The notes under the pieces: generated by a model
Databases searched by the model: none
What the model was told of the DNA's origin: nothing
What the model saw: only the letters and a program-made list of their open reading frames with translations
Origin: Ruminococcus flavefaciens
GTDB lineage: Bacteria > Bacillota > Clostridia > Oscillospirales > Ruminococcaceae
Direction of reading: 5' to 3'
Length of the DNA: 7,231 bases
Assembly: GCA_902796705.1 (NCBI GenBank)
Contig: CADBQF010000056.1
Coordinates: 1 to 7,231, forward strand
Position numbers and translations under genes: made by a program
Shown: piece by piece, positions 6,905 to 7,231 of the stretch
How positions within the stretch are numbered: the stretch's first letter is position 1
How the letters are laid out: every line of letters begins with the position of its first letter

Positions 6905-7231
6905 ATGGGTATCAGTATTCTTGGACTGGGCAGCTATGTTCCCGAACAGAAACTCACAAACGACGACTTCAGGCGGTTCGTTGATACCAATGACGAGTGG
7001 ATACGCACAAGGACAGGTATCACCGAAAGACGTATGGCAGGCTGGGAGCCTACATGGTATATGGGGCTTAAAGCCGCCGAAAAAGCCATAGCCGCCGCCG
7101 GTATCGATCCGGCTGAGATCGGAATGGTCATATCATGTACTGCAACGGCTGATTTCCATACTCCGAGCATGGCGAGCATTATCCAGAACGGAACGGGTGC
7201 GGTCAATGCAGGTGCATTCGATGTAAATGCA
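6905..7231 (+). CDS. fabH: 3-oxoacyl-ACP synthase III, 5' part (cut by window end)
   Basis: Cytosolic condensing enzyme that joins an acyl-CoA primer to malonyl-ACP and so starts fatty-acid chains. The first 109 codons are present and run open to the window end. The N-terminus MGISILGLGSYVPEQKLTND and the CoA-binding stretch DEWIRTRTGITERR (30-43), with W32 and R36 at the family positions, identify FabH. ATADFHTPSMASIIQN (80-95) and AGAFDVNA (102-109) follow; the last residues are those that normally precede the catalytic ACSGF, so the active-site Cys should fall within the next few codons outside the window. AAGGAG (6891-6896) is 8 nt before the ATG. It runs divergently from fabD, and other fab genes probably follow it (inference). 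The catalytic His and Asn cannot be checked. Confidence 0.95.
   Translation, partial: MGISILGLGSYVPEQKLTNDDFRRFVDTNDEWIRTRTGITERRMAGWEPTWYMGLKAAEKAIAAAGIDPAEIGMVISCTATADFHTPSMASIIQNGTGAVNAGAFDVNA

Noticed and set aside
6888..7091. 67-codon plus-strand open frame overlapping the fabH start
   Set aside because: It is in another frame from fabH, whose protein is unmistakable from 6905; the GTG start falls in the fabH ribosome-site region.

Overview
The window looks like a chromosomal segment of an anaerobic Firmicute, most probably a Ruminococcus-type member of the Oscillospiraceae. The best pointer is a secreted protein (2056-2940) that joins BspA/Treponema-type leucine-rich repeats to a type I dockerin whose duplicated calcium loops carry the 'DAADAS' signature familiar from ruminococcal dockerins. 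Strong GAGGAGG-type ribosome sites, housekeeping genes without close Proteobacterial features, and repeated intergenic palindromes fit this. The genus is an inference; no rRNA or other marker is present.

Layout from left to right. 1-159: one copy of a 104-nt palindromic repeat, then the rho-independent terminator of guaB. 160-1632 (-): guaB, IMP dehydrogenase, with a clear sigma-A type promoter at 1682-1710. 1711-2055: a gene-free stretch packed with repeats (two hairpin-plus-conserved-block modules, further small hairpins, a 7-bp tandem repeat). 2056-4109 (-): a two-gene operon, an imidazolonepropionase-like amidohydrolase followed by the leucine-rich-repeat/dockerin protein, coupled by an ATGA overlap. 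4110-4382: two more copies of the 104-nt repeat, head to head. 4383-6653 (-): fabD-aroE-aroK, a tight operon combining malonyl-CoA:ACP transacylase with two shikimate-pathway enzymes. 6654-6904: divergent promoter region with a palindrome. 6905-7231 (+): the first 109 codons of fabH, cut by the window end just before the expected catalytic cysteine.

The enzymes are core metabolism: GuaB makes XMP for guanine nucleotides; AroE and AroK make shikimate and shikimate 3-phosphate; FabD and FabH supply malonyl-ACP and start fatty-acid chains. The accessory parts are the dockerin protein, the amidohydrolase and the repeats. The most interesting signal is the 104-nt repeat. Its three copies align without gaps, and every difference in the 16-bp stem is compensated on the other strand while a one-base bulge is kept, which suggests selection on a folded RNA or DNA hairpin. 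I found no defence system, CRISPR array, tRNA, rRNA or transposase gene.
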